A stretch of 64,000 nt of DNA from ZC4RG30 sp963726085 (GCA_963726085.1 CAVSAR010000004.1:1-64000), one strand, 5' to 3'; shown: positions 51,281 through 61,599, numbered from the stretch's first letter. Numbers and translations are program-made. Notes: generated by a model not told the origin, from the letters alone.

Positions 51281-54051
51281 CCCAACTCCTCAAACAATCG
51301 TTGCGCAGCCGCGCGCTCGGAGAACTCGCGCCGGTTCTGCAATGCGCTGCCCAGTACGCTGCGCGCCTTGTCCTTCTGCCCGGCCTTGCTCAGCGACATG
51401 GCGTAGTGGTACTGGACCGCTTGGTCCTCGGGCATCCCGGCGGCCGCTTGCTGCAAGGCCGCCACGGCCTCGTCGGTCTTCCCGTTGGCCAGCAGGATCA
51501 CGCCCAGCGTGTCAGCCACCGCGGCGTTGTCCGGCGCGATGGTGTGGGCGCGCCTTGCCAGGGATATGGCGCGCTCTGGTGACGACGTGCGCAGCACCCA
51601 GGCCAGGTTGTTCAGGCCAGCAACATTATTGGGTGCCTGCTTGACGATGAGCTCGAGGTTCTGGCGGGCTTCCTCATCACGGCCACGCAGCAGGTAGAAG
51701 TCAGACAGGTGCAGCCGCGTTGTGGTGTCCGTGGGCTCGCGGGCCAGCCATTTCAGCAGCGGCTCCTCGGGTCGCTGCGCGCTCGAAGCCACGCGCGCAC
51801 CGTACTCGCGCGTTGCCGCCAGTGCAGTGGGACGCGCCGAATAGGATCGCGCGAATGCCGTCACTGCCGCGGCCATGTCACCACCGGCAGCTTGCGCCTC
51901 TCCCAGCAGCAGCCAGCTGATGGCACTTCCAGGCAGGCTGGTTACCAGTGCCTGTGCCACGCGCCGCGCCGACGCCACGTCGTTTTGCTGGATACTCAGG
52001 CGCACGGCGACAACCCCGGCGCGCAGTGAATCCGGCGCCAGGGTGGCACTTTGCAGGAAGCTCGCCCGCGCCGCGGCTGCATCATTCAATGCCAGCTGCG
52101 CCTCACCCAGATTGAACCAGTACTCGGCGTTGCCCGGTTGGCGCTCGATCGCCTGCCGGAACCGCGTGCGCGCCTCCTCGTAGCGCCCGGCCCTGGCAAG
52201 AACCAGTCCCGCGGCGTTGGGCGCCGCGGGCTGCGCATTTTGCGCAATGAGCGCATCCAGCGCCGCGCTGGCGGCTTCCACCTTGCCGGCGCGCAGCTCC
52301 AGCGACGCCAGCATCAGAGGCGGTTCGATCGCGGCCGGATGCGCCTTGACGGCAGCCTGCAGCGCCGCGCGCGAGCCGGCCACGTCCTTCTGGGCTTCCG
52401 ACACACGTGCCAGCGCCAGCCGCGCCCCGACATTGTCGGGCGTGCGCGCCAGCACTTCGCCGAGGATGTTCCTGGCTTCGTCGTACTTGCGATTGGTGAA
52501 TGCCAGGCTGGCGCGGCGAATGCTGACCTCCGGGTCCGCCGGTGCCAGCGCGGCGGCGGCCTGCAGCAGGCGACTGACCGCGGCGCCCTGCTGGAACCGC
52601 GCAGCGGCATCGGCCGCGGCCAACAGTACCGGCAGGTCGGAGCCCGCATTGGTGCTCAGCAGCCGGTCTATTACCCGGTTGGCCTCGATGCTGTTGCCCA
52701 GGGTGTACAGGGCAGACAGGCGCGTATTGATCGCTGCGGCATCCTGCCGTCCTTCCACGAATTCGCGCAGCGTGTCGAGCGCCACAGCAGGCTCGCCATT
52801 GGCCAGTTGCGCAGCGGCCAGTTCAGCGCGCAGCTTCGCGTCATTGGGAGCCGCGGCGACTTGCGCGCTCAATGTGGTGATGGCCTGCGCCGCGCGTTCG
52901 CGCGCCAGTCGCGCCGCGACCAGCAGGTCATCGTCGGAATTGGCTGTATCGTCGGCGCCCACCTCGGCATCCGCGCCCAGGATCGCGACGACGCGATCCG
53001 GCCTCCCCAGCTGCATGAACAACGTCGCCAGCACGCGCCTGGACGGCGAGGACTCCGGCTCCTTGGCCAGCAGCTGCTCCAGCAGTTCGTTGGCGCGAAC
53101 CACGTTGCCGGACTTCATCAGCGCCTCGACCAGCAGGTACTGGATGCGCGCGCTGCTGGCCCCGGACGCATTGACGGCATCCAGCAGCTCGGTCGCTTCC
53201 TCGGGCCGGCCCTCAAGCAGTGCAATCTGTCCCAGCAGCGCCTTTGCCCCCAGCGTGCCCGGCGTGGTTTTCTCCAGGGCCGCAAGCTGCTCCTTGGCTG
53301 CGCCGACCTGGCCCGCGGCGATCAGGGCGTCGGCGACCATCAGTTGGGTTGAAATGCGGCTGATACGTGGCCACCCGACCGGGGCTGCCTCGAGGGCGGC
53401 CCGGTAGTCCTTGACCGCTTCATCCGGGCGGCCCTGGCGCAACTTGACGTCCCCGCGCAGGCGCAGCGCATCGGCCCGATTGGCGGGATTCTTCTCCAGG
53501 TAGCGATCCAGTTCCGTCACCGCCAGTTCGAAATGTCCCATCGCCGCCAGCGTGTCGGCGATCCCCGCGACCAGCGCCTCGGAATTGCCGTTGGCTGTCT
53601 GCACATCGCGCAGTACTGCAAGGGCATCGGCAGGGGACTCGAGCGCGCGGTAGGCAGAGGCCAGTAGCAAGGCGCGGTCTGGCTGGGGAATCAGCGCGCC
53701 GGACTCCTGGATGCGCTTGAGCGCGCTTTCGGCCTTGCCGGTCTCGATCTCGATGCGCGCGCGCATCTGCAGCGCCTCCACATCCTTGAGTGCGGCGGCA
53801 CCCAGCGTAGATATTTCGTCGCTGGCTGCCTCCGGATCACCCTCGTCCAGTGCGATCTGCGCCAGCAGCACGCGTGCCGGCACCGTGTCCGGATGCTTCG
53901 ACAACAGGTTCTTGAGCAGGATGCGTGCCTCGCCACCCTTGCCCTCATGCATCAGGGCGCGCGCCTGCGCGACACCCGTGACCGGATCAATGGGCCGGGT
54001 ACAGGCGGCGAGCAGCGTCGCCAGCAGCACCAATGTCAGCAGGCGCTTCAC
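51277..54051 (-). CDS. prsT: PEP-CTERM system TPR-repeat lipoprotein PrsT
   Basis: A 924-residue lipoprotein (lipobox LLAAC, C17) composed almost wholly of tetratricopeptide repeats from about residue 30 to 900. PrsT is the largest and most distinctive marker of exosortase A loci (TIGR02917). It is thought to scaffold export at the outer membrane or to work with the PrsK/PrsR sensor pair. It overlaps prsR and the export gene by 4 nt each, so it is in the same operon. Confidence 0.92.
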   Translation of the reverse strand: MKRLLTLVLLATLLAACTRPIDPVTGVAQARALMHEGKGGEARILLKNLLSKHPDTVPARVLLAQIALDEGDPEAASDEISTLGAAALKDVEALQMRARIEIETGKAESALKRIQESGALIPQPDRALLLASAYRALESPADALAVLRDVQTANGNSEALVAGIADTLAAMGHFELAVTELDRYLEKNPANRADALRLRGDVKLRQGRPDEAVKDYRAALEAAPVGWPRISRISTQLMVADALIAAGQVGAAKEQLAALEKTTPGTLGAKALLGQIALLEGRPEEATELLDAVNASGASSARIQYLLVEALMKSGNVVRANELLEQLLAKEPESSPSRRVLATLFMQLGRPDRVVAILGADAEVGADDTANSDDDLLVAARLARERAAQAITTLSAQVAAAPNDAKLRAELAAAQLANGEPAVALDTLREFVEGRQDAAAINTRLSALYTLGNSIEANRVIDRLLSTNAGSDLPVLLAAADAAARFQQGAAVSRLLQAAAALAPADPEVSIRRASLAFTNRKYDEARNILGEVLARTPDNVGARLALARVSEAQKDVAGSRAALQAAVKAHPAAIEPPLMLASLELRAGKVEAASAALDALIAQNAQPAAPNAAGLVLARAGRYEEARTRFRQAIERQPGNAEYWFNLGEAQLALNDAAAARASFLQSATLAPDSLRAGVVAVRLSIQQNDVASARRVAQALVTSLPGSAISWLLLGEAQAAGGDMAAAVTAFARSYSARPTALAATREYGARVASSAQRPEEPLLKWLAREPTDTTTRLHLSDFYLLRGRDEEARQNLELIVKQAPNNVAGLNNLAWVLRTSSPERAISLARRAHTIAPDNAAVADTLGVILLANGKTDEAVAALQQAAAGMPEDQAVQYHYAMSLSKAGQKDKARSVLGSALQNRREFSERAAAQRLFEELG

Positions 54052-55457
54052 GCGGCACCGCCCGCGGGTTCCTGCATGATGGCCTCGCGAGCGCCGGTGG
54101 CCGCCAGGTCATGCCGGGACATCAGGTCGTAGAGCGTCGGGCGCGACACGCCCAGCAGCTCCGCAGCGCGCGATATGTTGCCGGCCGAGGCGGAGATGGC
54201 GCGCGTCACGGCATCCCGATCGGCTCGGTTGCGGACTTCCTTGAGGTTCAGCGGCAGGCCTGCCTGGCTGACCGATGCCAGCCCCAGGTCCGTAGCCGAG
54301 ATGATCGGCTCATCGCCCAGCAGGCACGCCACCTTGATCTTGTTCTCCAGTTCGCGAACATTTCCCGGCCATGCGTGACCGAGCAGCATCTGGATGGCCT
54401 CGTCCGTGAACCCGCGCTTGGGCTTGCCGTGGCCGGTGGCGTAGCGCGCCAGGAAGGCGTGCGCCACGGCGAGGATGTCGCCCGGCCGCTCGCGCAGCGG
54501 CGGCACGTTCAAGGTGACTTCGCCGAGCCGGTAATACAGGTCCTGGCGAAACTTCTGATCGCGGATCAGGCCCTCCAGGTTCTGGTTAGTGGCCGCGACA
54601 ATGCGCACATCCACCTGGATCTCGTGACGCCCGCCAACGCGCTCGATGACCTTGTTCTGCAGGAAGCGCAGCAGCTTTGCCTGCAGCGACAGCGGCATGT
54701 CGCCGATTTCGTCGAGGAACAAGGTACCGCCATCCGCGTACTCGATCTTGCCCGGAGTGGTTTTCACGGCACCGGTAAACGCACCCTTCTCGTAGCCAAA
54801 CAGCTCGGCCTCCAGCAGCTGCTCGGGAATCGCCGCGCAGTTGATGGCGATGAACTTGCGGGTATGCCGTGCGCTCAGCGTGTGCAGCGCGCGGGACAGC
54901 AGCTCCTTGCCGGTGCCACTTTCTCCGAGGATCAGCACGGCCACGTCCGCCGGCGCGATCTTCTCGACCATGCGGCACACATTCTGCATGGACTTGTCGA
55001 CGGCGATGATCCCTTCGAAGCTCTGCGGGGTCACGCGTTGGCGCAGGCGATCGACCTCACGCTCGAGCAGGGAAATCTGGAACGCCCGGCCGACTATCAG
55101 CCGCAACACGTCCAGGTCCACGGGTTTCTCGTAGAAATCGTAGGCACCCATGGAGATCGCCGTCACCGCGCGGTCCTTCTCATGATTGCCGGTCACGACG
55201 ATCACCTTGGTGGCTGGGGCCAGCTCCAGGATCTGCGTCAGCGTCGCGAATCCTTCCGTGGCTCCTTCGGCATCCGGCGGCAGCCCCAGGTCCTGCAGGA
55301 CCACCTGCGGTTCGAACTGGCGCAGCACTGCAATGGCCTGGGCGCGGTTTTCGGCGAACTGCACCTCACAGCCCTCGAAACTCCATTTCAGCTGCGCACG
55401 CAGTGCCGCGTCATCCTCGACGATCAGCAACCTGCGGGTTTGTACTTCAGCGCCCAT
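54048..55457 (-). CDS. prsR: PEP-CTERM-box response regulator PrsR (sigma-54-dependent)
   Basis: A 469-residue NtrC-type regulator. Receiver domain 1-125 with the phospho-acceptor D56 (VVLQDLGLPPD). AAA+ domain about 145-385 with Walker A GESGTGKELLSRALH, the sigma-54 loop in GYEKGAFTGAVKT and GTLFLDEIGDMPLSLQ. A Fis-type HTH ends the protein (ISRAAELLGVSRPTLYDLM). PrsR activates PEP-CTERM and EPS genes with RNA polymerase sigma-54 on phosphorylation by PrsK, encoded 14 nt upstream. Confidence 0.93.
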   Translation of the reverse strand: MGAEVQTRRLLIVEDDAALRAQLKWSFEGCEVQFAENRAQAIAVLRQFEPQVVLQDLGLPPDAEGATEGFATLTQILELAPATKVIVVTGNHEKDRAVTAISMGAYDFYEKPVDLDVLRLIVGRAFQISLLEREVDRLRQRVTPQSFEGIIAVDKSMQNVCRMVEKIAPADVAVLILGESGTGKELLSRALHTLSARHTRKFIAINCAAIPEQLLEAELFGYEKGAFTGAVKTTPGKIEYADGGTLFLDEIGDMPLSLQAKLLRFLQNKVIERVGGRHEIQVDVRIVAATNQNLEGLIRDQKFRQDLYYRLGEVTLNVPPLRERPGDILAVAHAFLARYATGHGKPKRGFTDEAIQMLLGHAWPGNVRELENKIKVACLLGDEPIISATDLGLASVSQAGLPLNLKEVRNRADRDAVTRAISASAGNISRAAELLGVSRPTLYDLMSRHDLAATGAREAIMQEPAGGAA

Positions 55458-55471
55458 TTACAGCCACGTCC

Positions 55472-57562
55472 TTAGCCAGCCGCCAGCGACAGGGACTGCG
55501 CAGGCGTACGGGCGAAAACCAGCCGCAGCGTCGTGCCGTGGCCCGGGTCGGATTGCACCTCAACCCGACCACCCAGTGACGTGACGTACTCGCGGATCTG
55601 GAATGCGCCGATACCCATGCCGCGGGTGCCCTTGGTGGTGTCGAAGGGCCGGAACAGCCGGTCGCGAATGAATGCGGCATCCATGCCGGCGCCGGTATCG
55701 ATCACGTCCAGGACCGGCCGTCCGCCATCCACCCCGACCACCACGCGCACCTCTCCGTGCGGGGGCGTGGCATCCTGCGCATTGCGGATCGCGTGTTCGA
55801 CCACCGCCGCCAGGCGCTCCAGGTCGGCGAAAATGATGGGGCGGGCGTTGGCGCTGACCTGCGGGACCGGGGCTTGTCCGCAACAGCGGACTGCGGCCCG
55901 CTCGGCAGCGGTGGCCAGGTCCACCGTCTGCATCGTGCCGGCTTCCGGCCCTGCCTCGGAGCTGCTGCCCAGCTGCGAGACGAGCTTGGTCATCCGGCTG
56001 ACTGAACTGGCGATGGTCCGGAAGGCGTCGTCGACGAACTCCGGATTGCGTCGATGCCGCTCGGCATTCTGCGAAATCAGCCGCAGTTGTGCGGCGATGT
56101 TCTTCAAGTCGTGCATGACGAAAGCGGTCATGCGGTTGTAAGTCTCGAACTGTCGCGCCTGTACCAGCCGGGCGTCCGCATCGAACTGCGCCAGGTGGGC
56201 CGCCACATGGCGGCCAGCAGTCTTGAGCAGGTCCCGGTCCTCGAAGTTGAGCTCTCCCAGGTTGGCGGCGCGATCCAGCACGATCCAGCCATAGAGCTGG
56301 TCCACGTGCAGCAATGGCACGATCAGCGCATCGGCATCCGCGCCATAGGTTGCCGGTGTCAATTCCAGGCCGCCATACAGCTGTGGTTGCCGACGCAATT
56401 CGGTCAGATCCACCAGCCAGCCGGTGCGCGCCATGAATTCTGGCAATCGGTCTGGCGCGGGCACCGGCTCGGCCGCGTTGCCACTGTCGGGCCAATGGGC
56501 GGCGTACTCGAACCGCTGCCCGCTTGCGTCCTTGCGCCACAGCCCGCCGCGCGGGCTGGCGACGATCTGGGCAACCGCCCGGATCGCCCGCTGCTGCAGG
56601 GTAGCCGCGGCATCCTCCCCAGACAGCGTTCGCGTGAAGCGCAGCCACTCCGAGCGGTAGTCATAGCGCTGCGGATAGAAGTGGGCGCTGATCAAAACCT
56701 TCAACTTCTGCAGCAGCCGCTCGGAAAACAGCGCCAGCCCCAGCGCGACCGCCGCAAGGATCGCAAAGCCTGCCTGCGCGATGGGGTGCCAGCCGCTGGC
56801 ATACTCGAGCAGCAACCAGCCCACCAGACTCATCAGCACCAGGTAGCCACCGATCAGGACGAACGAGCTGGCGTAGAACACGACTTGCCGCGACACGGAC
56901 AGCCCGAACGACCAGTCCGGCATGCTGCGTGCGCCCCGGACCATCGCCAACGCGCACAGTGCATACAGCGGCCCGCGAATTGTCCAGGCAGCCACCGGCA
57001 CCTGAGCCAACAGCAAGGCCTGGGCAAAGACCACCAGCTCGGTGACCAGCAGGCCACCCACCCCCAGACCCAGCCAACGGATCGCGGACTGCGCCGGCAC
57101 CGGGGAGTTGCGGTAGACCTGCTCGATCGCGAACAGGCCCAGGGCGCACAGGCCGAGGCCCAGGATCGACAGGGCCCCCAGCGTGGGGGGCGGAAAATCG
57201 TGCACACGCAAGGCCAGCAGATTCCAGCCGATGGTGGCCAGGAGCACGCCCGCACCAGACCAGCGCAGTGCCTGCAGCATCCACTTCTGGTGCCCCTGCC
57301 AGCGGGCCAGCGACTCCAGCTGCCATAGCCAGACCGAGACCAGCCCGATAGAAAGAGTCTGCGCCGGCACGGCATCCACCGGGCCCTGACGGGTGACCGA
57401 CCAGGTGACCGCGGCCCAGGCGACCGTGCCCAATGCCGCAAGCCTCAGTCGAAGCCTCGGAGCCGACGTGCCTACGGTTCCCGGCCGAAGCCAAAACGCC
57501 AGAGCGGCGAAAACTAGTCCGCAGATTGCGAAACCGATGCCTGTCAGTCGGTCGACGCTCAT
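55472..57562 (-). CDS. prsK: XrtA/PEP-CTERM system histidine kinase PrsK
   Basis: A 696-residue sensor kinase. The N-terminal 300 residues have about nine transmembrane segments. A GAF domain follows (about 325-470), then a DHp helix with MHDLKNIAAQLRLISQN carrying the phospho-His, and an HATPase domain with IRNAQDATPPHGEV, VIDTGAGMD and TKGTRGMGIGAFQIREYV. This architecture is TIGR02916. First gene of the EPS operon; on the minus strand TATAGAAT ends 8 nt before the ATG and could be its -10 element. Confidence 0.92.
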   Translation of the reverse strand: MSVDRLTGIGFAICGLVFAALAFWLRPGTVGTSAPRLRLRLAALGTVAWAAVTWSVTRQGPVDAVPAQTLSIGLVSVWLWQLESLARWQGHQKWMLQALRWSGAGVLLATIGWNLLALRVHDFPPPTLGALSILGLGLCALGLFAIEQVYRNSPVPAQSAIRWLGLGVGGLLVTELVVFAQALLLAQVPVAAWTIRGPLYALCALAMVRGARSMPDWSFGLSVSRQVVFYASSFVLIGGYLVLMSLVGWLLLEYASGWHPIAQAGFAILAAVALGLALFSERLLQKLKVLISAHFYPQRYDYRSEWLRFTRTLSGEDAAATLQQRAIRAVAQIVASPRGGLWRKDASGQRFEYAAHWPDSGNAAEPVPAPDRLPEFMARTGWLVDLTELRRQPQLYGGLELTPATYGADADALIVPLLHVDQLYGWIVLDRAANLGELNFEDRDLLKTAGRHVAAHLAQFDADARLVQARQFETYNRMTAFVMHDLKNIAAQLRLISQNAERHRRNPEFVDDAFRTIASSVSRMTKLVSQLGSSSEAGPEAGTMQTVDLATAAERAAVRCCGQAPVPQVSANARPIIFADLERLAAVVEHAIRNAQDATPPHGEVRVVVGVDGGRPVLDVIDTGAGMDAAFIRDRLFRPFDTTKGTRGMGIGAFQIREYVTSLGGRVEVQSDPGHGTTLRLVFARTPAQSLSLAAG

Positions 57563-57764
57563 GTGTCGAGATTCTATACAGTCAGCTGTCGCTCGGCCTT
57601 ACAGTATCAACAGATGTGACGGACTTCGCAAAGCGATTTAACCAGATCGGGGAGGAGAATGGTGCGATGCACAATCTTCAACTCTGATGAGCGTCTCAAG
57701 TTCCGGTTGGAGCGCTGTGTACGATATCGGCGTGCGGTCCCAGTGACTTGAGGTTTCAAGCCAA

Positions 57765-58838
57765 GTGAGCGAAGTGGTGCGCGAAGCTGTCGAGCTCGAG
57801 GAGGCGCTCGCGCCGATCAATGTTCCGGCAGCCTGGATGATCGGCGGCACCAGCCGGTTCGTGAACATTTACGCTCCGGTGGTCGAGCGGATATTCATGC
57901 CCGAGGAAGTGGTGCCCGCACACCACGTGAAGATCGTCGGCCACGAGAGCGACACCCTTACTTTCCTGGCGCTCCGTCAAACCAAGGGCCGCAGGAACGG
58001 GGTACGCGGTTACCTCAAGCTGTGGGCGGATCAAGTGTCCGGCGGCAAGGTCCTCGACCTGGGCCACAGGGTGGTCTACGACGCCCGCTGGATCTACAAC
58101 GGCAATCTGGCCCACCTGCTGCAAAGCCATGCCGCGATCCTGGGCTATTTCAAGGCACGCCTGGGAGTCGGTGCTTCCGACTGCCTGGTAATTCTGGAGG
58201 CTGGCGCGCCGGCGCTGGCCCGAAAGGTATTCGACCTGCTGGGCTACGAGACCATCAGGACCCACCGCTCGGTTCGTGCGCACACCCTTGCCCTGCAGCA
58301 CGACCCGGACGTGGTCTATCACCTGCTGCCGTTCGCCGCGCTGGTCCAGCCGCAGAGCGTACCCATCAGCTCCCTGCGCCGCGTGTTCGTACCACGACGT
58401 GGCACGCGCTGCCTGGAGAATGAACGGGAAATCGCCGCGGTCGCGGCCGCCAATGGCTTCACCAAGGTCTACCTGGAAGACCTGTCGATGGCGGACCAGT
58501 TCGGGATGATGCGTTCCGTCGAGTGCCTGCTGGCCGTGCACGGCGCGGGCCTGGGTCACCTGTGCATGCGCTCACCGTCGTCCGGCAGCAAGCCGCTGCA
58601 ACTGCTCGAGATCCTCTCCCCGGGACTGGTGACCGACGTCTTTCGCAAGTACATCGCCGTACTGGGCGGGACCTGGCACGGCTGTCGCGGCGATATCCAC
58701 CCTCGTTTCGTCAAGGCGGTGGAAGAATCCTCCGACTACAAGTCCGCGGCGTCCTGGAATTTCTCGCTAGATCCGCGGGCGCTGGAGGCCAGCCTGAAGG
58801 AACAGCCGCTCGGGGTGACTGGCGAATCCCAGGCGTGA
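57765..58838 (+). CDS. Glycosyltransferase family 61 protein
   Basis: A 357-residue GT61/DUF563 enzyme. Family blocks: the central Asn-rich WIYNGNLAHLLQSHAA, VFVPRRGTRCLENEREIAAV and LLAVHGAGLGHLCMRS, which match the RxxxRxxxNE and HGAGL motifs of the family. It transfers a sugar, often xylose or N-acetylglucosamine, to a glycan. The start is GTG at 57765. Divergent from prsK across about 200 nt. The 3' end overlaps the convergent PIG-L gene by 72 bp. Confidence 0.85.
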   Translation: MSEVVREAVELEEALAPINVPAAWMIGGTSRFVNIYAPVVERIFMPEEVVPAHHVKIVGHESDTLTFLALRQTKGRRNGVRGYLKLWADQVSGGKVLDLGHRVVYDARWIYNGNLAHLLQSHAAILGYFKARLGVGASDCLVILEAGAPALARKVFDLLGYETIRTHRSVRAHTLALQHDPDVVYHLLPFAALVQPQSVPISSLRRVFVPRRGTRCLENEREIAAVAAANGFTKVYLEDLSMADQFGMMRSVECLLAVHGAGLGHLCMRSPSSGSKPLQLLEILSPGLVTDVFRKYIAVLGGTWHGCRGDIHPRFVKAVEESSDYKSAASWNFSLDPRALEASLKEQPLGVTGESQA

Positions 58839-59561
58839 GGCCTGGTCGCGGCCCAGCAGCAAGTCGGCCTGGGACCGATAGCCTTGCGCCGCTTGCAGCT
58901 TCGCCGGCGGATCCGGGCGATGCTGCGACATCTGCAGGCTGCAGCGCGCGATACGCTCGAGGCGCCGGTGCAGGGATGGCAGGGAATCGTTCAGCACGTA
59001 CGGAATCTCCGCGTAGTACCCCCACAATGCGCCGGACGCGCGGCGTAGCGCCCGCGTCATGACGTCCCGAACGCACACGTGTTCCGGGTGCGAGCCCAAG
59101 GGATCCGGCTGGCGCCGCGCGCGCCGCCAGATGCGCTCCGCCATCCCTGCTTGACGTCCAGCGCCGGCCGGCAGCAGAAACGCGCATTGGCGCATCTGGC
59201 CTTTTCGACTGCCGACGAATTCCTCGACACATGCCCGGATGCCCGCCGCGTCCTCGGTCACTGCACCCAGATGCAGTACCTCGACGCCAAGGCGCCCCAA
59301 TACCTGCAGATCTTCCTGACATCGGCCGGCATGCTCGGACTGACTGTCGGGAAACCCGCTTAGCGCCGACCATCGCGTCTGCCGGCCTGGCAGCGCGCTG
59401 GTGACCACCGTCACGACCTCGCAGCGGGCGATTGCCGCATCCGCCAGGCTGGCAAATGTCGAATACACGGCATCGTCCAGATGTGGCGAGATGACGCACA
59501 GCGACGTGCGCTCGTTCTGCGCCAGCCACTTGGCCAGCAAACTATGGTCGCTTGATTGCAT
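58767..59561 (-). CDS. PIG-L family deacetylase
   Basis: A 264-residue zinc-dependent N-deacetylase of the PIG-L/LmbE family. The metal motif SPHLDDAVYS has H27, D29 and D30, and a second His lies in GSHPEHVCVRD. These enzymes deacetylate N-acetylglucosamine-containing lipids or glycans. Its ATG is 20 bp inside the end of the methyltransferase gene, so the two are coupled. It overlaps the convergent GT61 gene at its 3' end. Confidence 0.85.
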   Translation of the reverse strand: MQSSDHSLLAKWLAQNERTSLCVISPHLDDAVYSTFASLADAAIARCEVVTVVTSALPGRQTRWSALSGFPDSQSEHAGRCQEDLQVLGRLGVEVLHLGAVTEDAAGIRACVEEFVGSRKGQMRQCAFLLPAGAGRQAGMAERIWRRARRQPDPLGSHPEHVCVRDVMTRALRRASGALWGYYAEIPYVLNDSLPSLHRRLERIARCSLQMSQHRPDPPAKLQAAQGYRSQADLLLGRDQASRLGFASHPERLFLQAGLQRPRI

Positions 59562-60483
59562 GCAGGCGGATGGAATCGTACTTGAGGTCCGCGGCAGCGC
59601 TGCAACTGCGCAGCAACAATCCCCAGCACTGCATAGCCAACCGGGATTTCACGTAGCCGGTGCGCCGCACGGCAGCGCTGATGCGCTTGATCTCCTGGAT
59701 CCACCACCGGTCGAACTGTCGCGTGTATCCCAGATGGATCACCTGGCTTACCAGGAACCCGGCCGCCTCCAGGTGTCGGGTCAGTGATCCGACCGTGAAG
59801 AAATGCAGGTGCCGCGGGACGTCCGTCCAGGGCCACAGCGGGCCGAAATCACGAAAGCCCAGCGCCGCGCAATTGGGCACCTCGATAACGATCTTGCCGC
59901 CACTGACCAGCGCCAGATTGGCCGCGTCCAGCGCCTGGGACGGCGAAATCATGTGCTCCAGTGAATTGGCCATCAGGCAGTAGTCGAACGCGTCGCGCAA
60001 CGCCGGTGGCAACTGCTCCCCGGTGCCCGCGTGGACCACACCAAACTGGCTGGCGGTTTCCCGGGCGGCCGGATCCGGCTCCACGCCCGTGACCTGGAAA
60101 CCTGCCTGGCCAAAGCGCTGCATGTTCTGGCCATCGCCGCAGCCCACATCCAGCAACCTCCCCGGCGGTCCCAGTTCTGGCGGCTGCAACGCCACTCCAC
60201 TGTCGAAGCGCCACGCCAAGTGGCGCCGGATCTTTTGCGCGGCTGTCAGCGGCGCCGACTGGTCGTCGTAGCCCTGGTGCGTGTAGTAGTCGACCTGGTA
60301 GAAGCTGCCGACCAGATCGGGGGACAGCGCAGCATGCACGCGTCCGTAGCCACAGGTTGCGCACCATACGACCGGGAACATCCGCTGCTGGTCCGGCTGG
60401 CGGTAATCACTGGACTCGAACAGCAGGTTCATTCCAGCGCCACAAAGCGGACATAACGCGGCGACCGCTGTTTCGTCGTGCAT
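59542..60483 (-). CDS. Class I SAM-dependent methyltransferase with N-terminal zinc ribbon
   Basis: A 313-residue enzyme. Residues 10-45 form a four-Cys ribbon (CPLCGAG and CATCGYG). The SAM-binding core is LLDVGCGDGQNMQRFGQAGF, with VTGVEPDPAA as the acidic loop and EHMISPSQALDAANLAL later. This domain order is common in sugar-modifying methyltransferases of polysaccharide loci. Divergent from the GT2 gene at 60500 and coupled to the PIG-L gene downstream. Confidence 0.85.
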   Translation of the reverse strand: MHDETAVAALCPLCGAGMNLLFESSDYRQPDQQRMFPVVWCATCGYGRVHAALSPDLVGSFYQVDYYTHQGYDDQSAPLTAAQKIRRHLAWRFDSGVALQPPELGPPGRLLDVGCGDGQNMQRFGQAGFQVTGVEPDPAARETASQFGVVHAGTGEQLPPALRDAFDYCLMANSLEHMISPSQALDAANLALVSGGKIVIEVPNCAALGFRDFGPLWPWTDVPRHLHFFTVGSLTRHLEAAGFLVSQVIHLGYTRQFDRWWIQEIKRISAAVRRTGYVKSRLAMQCWGLLLRSCSAAADLKYDSIRLHAIKRP

Positions 60484-60499
60484 TCGCTACCTATATCCT

Positions 60500-61591
60500 G
60501 TGTCGGGCAATTCTACGCACGAACCGACCTGGACGCGTCACTTGCTGGACTGGACATTGGTCATCTGCACACTGGATCGGTTCGCGGTCCTGGAACTGGC
60601 GCTACGGACAGCGCTGGCACAGACCCGTCTGCCCCGACAGATCATTGTCGTGGACGCCAGCACGGACTGGGAGAAGAGTCGCGACGCGATACTGCCCAGG
60701 TTCGCTCCGCTGCAGCCGTCCATCGAATGGATATATCTTGGCTCTGCGCAACGCTCGCTGACGCATCAGCGCAATGTCGGTCTGCGTACCTGCACCAGCG
60801 AGATTGTGTTCCTGCTCGACGACGATTCATTCATGTACCCGGACTGTGCGGCCGAGATCCTGTCCGTCTATGAGCAGGATCCGCAAGGTCGCATCGGCGG
60901 CGTCTGCGCCATGTTGTCGCCGGTGAGCCCCTTGCTGACGGGCAGCGCCGGGGTCGTGTCTGCCGGCGCCATAAGGTCCTACGACCGGTTCACGAACTTC
61001 ATGCACTCGTTCTGGGACCAGGAACGACTGTTCATTCCCTACGAAGGCCACTATCACTCGCATGCCATTGACCTTGCCGGCATCCCGGCGCATGTCTCGG
61101 AGGAGCGGCTGTTCCACGGTTGCCGCATGACTTTTCGCGCCAGCGCCGTGCGGGAAGCCGGGGGTTGCGACGAAGTGTTGATACGCCAGTGCTTCGCCGA
61201 GGACATTGACATCAGCTACCGCGTGTCCCGGCACCACGCCCTCGTCGGCACGCGCAAGGCATTCCTGTTCCATGCCCTTACGGCCGCCTCCCGGGCCAGC
61301 AGGGCAATCCAGTCGACCCTCGTCATCCTCAACGCCGTGGTGCTCTATCGGCTGCATTCGAGTCGGCGCTCCGGTCGCAATCGGGTTGCCTATGGATTCG
61401 CCCTGCGGCGCCTGGCCATAGAACTGCTACGCGACGGACTCAAGCCCTGGCGGGGGTTCCCGAATGCGCGCGGCGTCCTGCGCGCACTGCACTGCATGCC
61501 GGGGATACTGCGGCGCACGGACGCGCAGCTGCGCCACGACTATCCGCAGATTCAGCTGGAGCTGGTCGATGCAATGCGGCGGCGGGCCTGA
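60500..61591 (+). CDS. Glycosyltransferase family 2 protein
   Basis: A 363-residue GT-A enzyme. The N-terminal strand is LVICTLDRFAVLELALRTAL with IIVVDAS, the DXD-like site is in IVFLLDDDSFMYP, and the acceptor-side Asp-rich ECFAED-like region reads IRQCFAEDIDISYRV. The start is GTG at 60500. The last 70 residues are basic. Probably adds one sugar during repeat-unit assembly. Confidence 0.85.
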   Translation: MSGNSTHEPTWTRHLLDWTLVICTLDRFAVLELALRTALAQTRLPRQIIVVDASTDWEKSRDAILPRFAPLQPSIEWIYLGSAQRSLTHQRNVGLRTCTSEIVFLLDDDSFMYPDCAAEILSVYEQDPQGRIGGVCAMLSPVSPLLTGSAGVVSAGAIRSYDRFTNFMHSFWDQERLFIPYEGHYHSHAIDLAGIPAHVSEERLFHGCRMTFRASAVREAGGCDEVLIRQCFAEDIDISYRVSRHHALVGTRKAFLFHALTAASRASRAIQSTLVILNAVVLYRLHSSRRSGRNRVAYGFALRRLAIELLRDGLKPWRGFPNARGVLRALHCMPGILRRTDAQLRHDYPQIQLELVDAMRRRA

Positions 61592-61599
61592 TTCCGCCG

